Shown: positions 41,491 through 41,685 of the stretch, in pieces
Numbering within the stretch: the first letter of the stretch is position 1
Layout of the letters: each line of letters opens with the position of its first letter
Position numbers and translations under genes: made by a program
DNA from: Methanoregula sp. UBA471
Lineage (GTDB): Archaea > Halobacteriota > Methanomicrobia > Methanomicrobiales > Methanospirillaceae
DNA: 41,685 nucleotides
Assembly: GCA_002495065.1 (NCBI GenBank)
Contig: DADT01000040.1
Coordinates: 127 to 41,811 of the forward strand
Direction of reading: 5' to 3'
Notes under the pieces: generated by a model
Told to the model about the DNA's origin: nothing
The model's database searches: none
The model's input: the letters and a program-made list of their open reading frames with translations, nothing else

Positions 41491-41685
41491 TCACACCTTC
41501 AGCAGTTCCATTGCCTCATCAACGCCCTTCCCGTGATGCACGATACATGCTGCTGCCCTGACAAACCGGTCCGGCATCCGGTGCTGGAAGGCATTCCTGC
41601 CTATCGAGATCCCGGCAGCCCCCCCAGCCATCGCACCCTCTATCAGCTCAAGGGTTGTGCGGTCATCGGTCTTTGAACCTCCGGC
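41491..41685 (-). CDS. Paralogous DhnA-family aldolase, C-terminal end (5' end outside window)
   Basis: The last 64 codons of a gene entering from the right edge, stop at 41491, 3 nt before the ADH synthase ATG. AGGSKTDD, then AGGAAGISIGRNAF, is the phosphate-binding end of the same aldolase family as ADH synthase, but a distinct sequence. In Methanocaldococcus a second member makes 6-deoxy-5-ketofructose 1-phosphate, the substrate of ADH synthase, so the pair probably encodes the first two steps in order; a plain fructose-bisphosphate aldolase is the alternative. Not enough is visible to decide. Confidence 0.8.
   Translation of the reverse strand, partial: AGGSKTDDRTTLELIEGAMAGGAAGISIGRNAFQHRMPDRFVRAAACIVHHGKGVDEAMELLKV

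Overview
The window comes from a euryarchaeal methanogen-type genome, most likely Methanomicrobiales (Methanoregula-like). This rests on gene families, not on a database search: an archaeal FBP aldolase/phosphatase, an archaeal LSm protein, archaeal-type triosephosphate isomerase, 3-dehydroquinate synthase II with ADH synthase (the archaeal entry to aromatic amino acids), an ADP-forming acyl-CoA ligase, PAS-rich signalling, and many TATA boxes 25-30 nt upstream of start codons, as expected for leaderless transcripts. No methanogenesis gene is present to prove it.

Layout. 1-6030: bacterial-type ClpB (5' end outside the window), then three fructose-1,6-bisphosphate genes in a row: class I FBPase, class II aldolase and the archaeal bifunctional aldolase/phosphatase. 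6.6-7.2 kb: an LSm gene overlapping a small winged-helix protein with a C-terminal cysteine cluster that recalls TFE-beta/RPC39. 7.3-9.9 kb: a membrane protein with an acidic tail and a pseudo-receiver-PAS-PAS-diadenylate cyclase fusion (predicted c-di-AMP synthesis). 10.4-12.8 kb: a small ORF and a beta-alpha fused acyl-CoA synthetase (ADP-forming). 13.4-16.9 kb: a tightly overlapping five-gene operon (small acidic ORF, RLAN domain protein, RimK-like ATP-grasp, YkgJ-like cysteine cluster protein, GCS2-like carboxylate-amine ligase), divergent from an XRE-CBS regulator. This is the best candidate here for an undescribed peptide or amide-forming system. 18.3-23.3 kb: tpiA, a U32 peptidase-family protein, a small multidrug-export-like membrane protein and aroD.

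23.3-33.06 kb is an AT-rich island of mostly hypothetical genes: YdjM-like membrane hydrolase, small membrane proteins, a divergent GT2, a TPR-HNH fusion, a second TPR protein, an FxLYD-like lipoprotein, a HEPN-like protein, a PH-like/SHOCT protein, zinc-ribbon proteins and gene remnants. After it come a double-rhodanese gene and, on the minus strand to the window end, a compact aromatic amino acid operon: [aldolase-family paralogue, partial] - ADH synthase - DHQ synthase II - tyrA - pheA - aroA - aroK/aroE fusion - aroC, mostly joined by ATGA overlaps. With the separate aroD, every step from ADH formation to chorismate is encoded, plus the prephenate branches.

A modular, hairpin-rich dispersed repeat family occurs in five intergenic gaps (6.05-6.41, 10.02-10.40, 13.10-13.22, 17.85-18.21 and 34.11-34.23 kb), with a degenerate sixth copy at 22.4-22.6 kb. 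No rRNA, tRNA, CRISPR array or complete insertion sequence was recognised.
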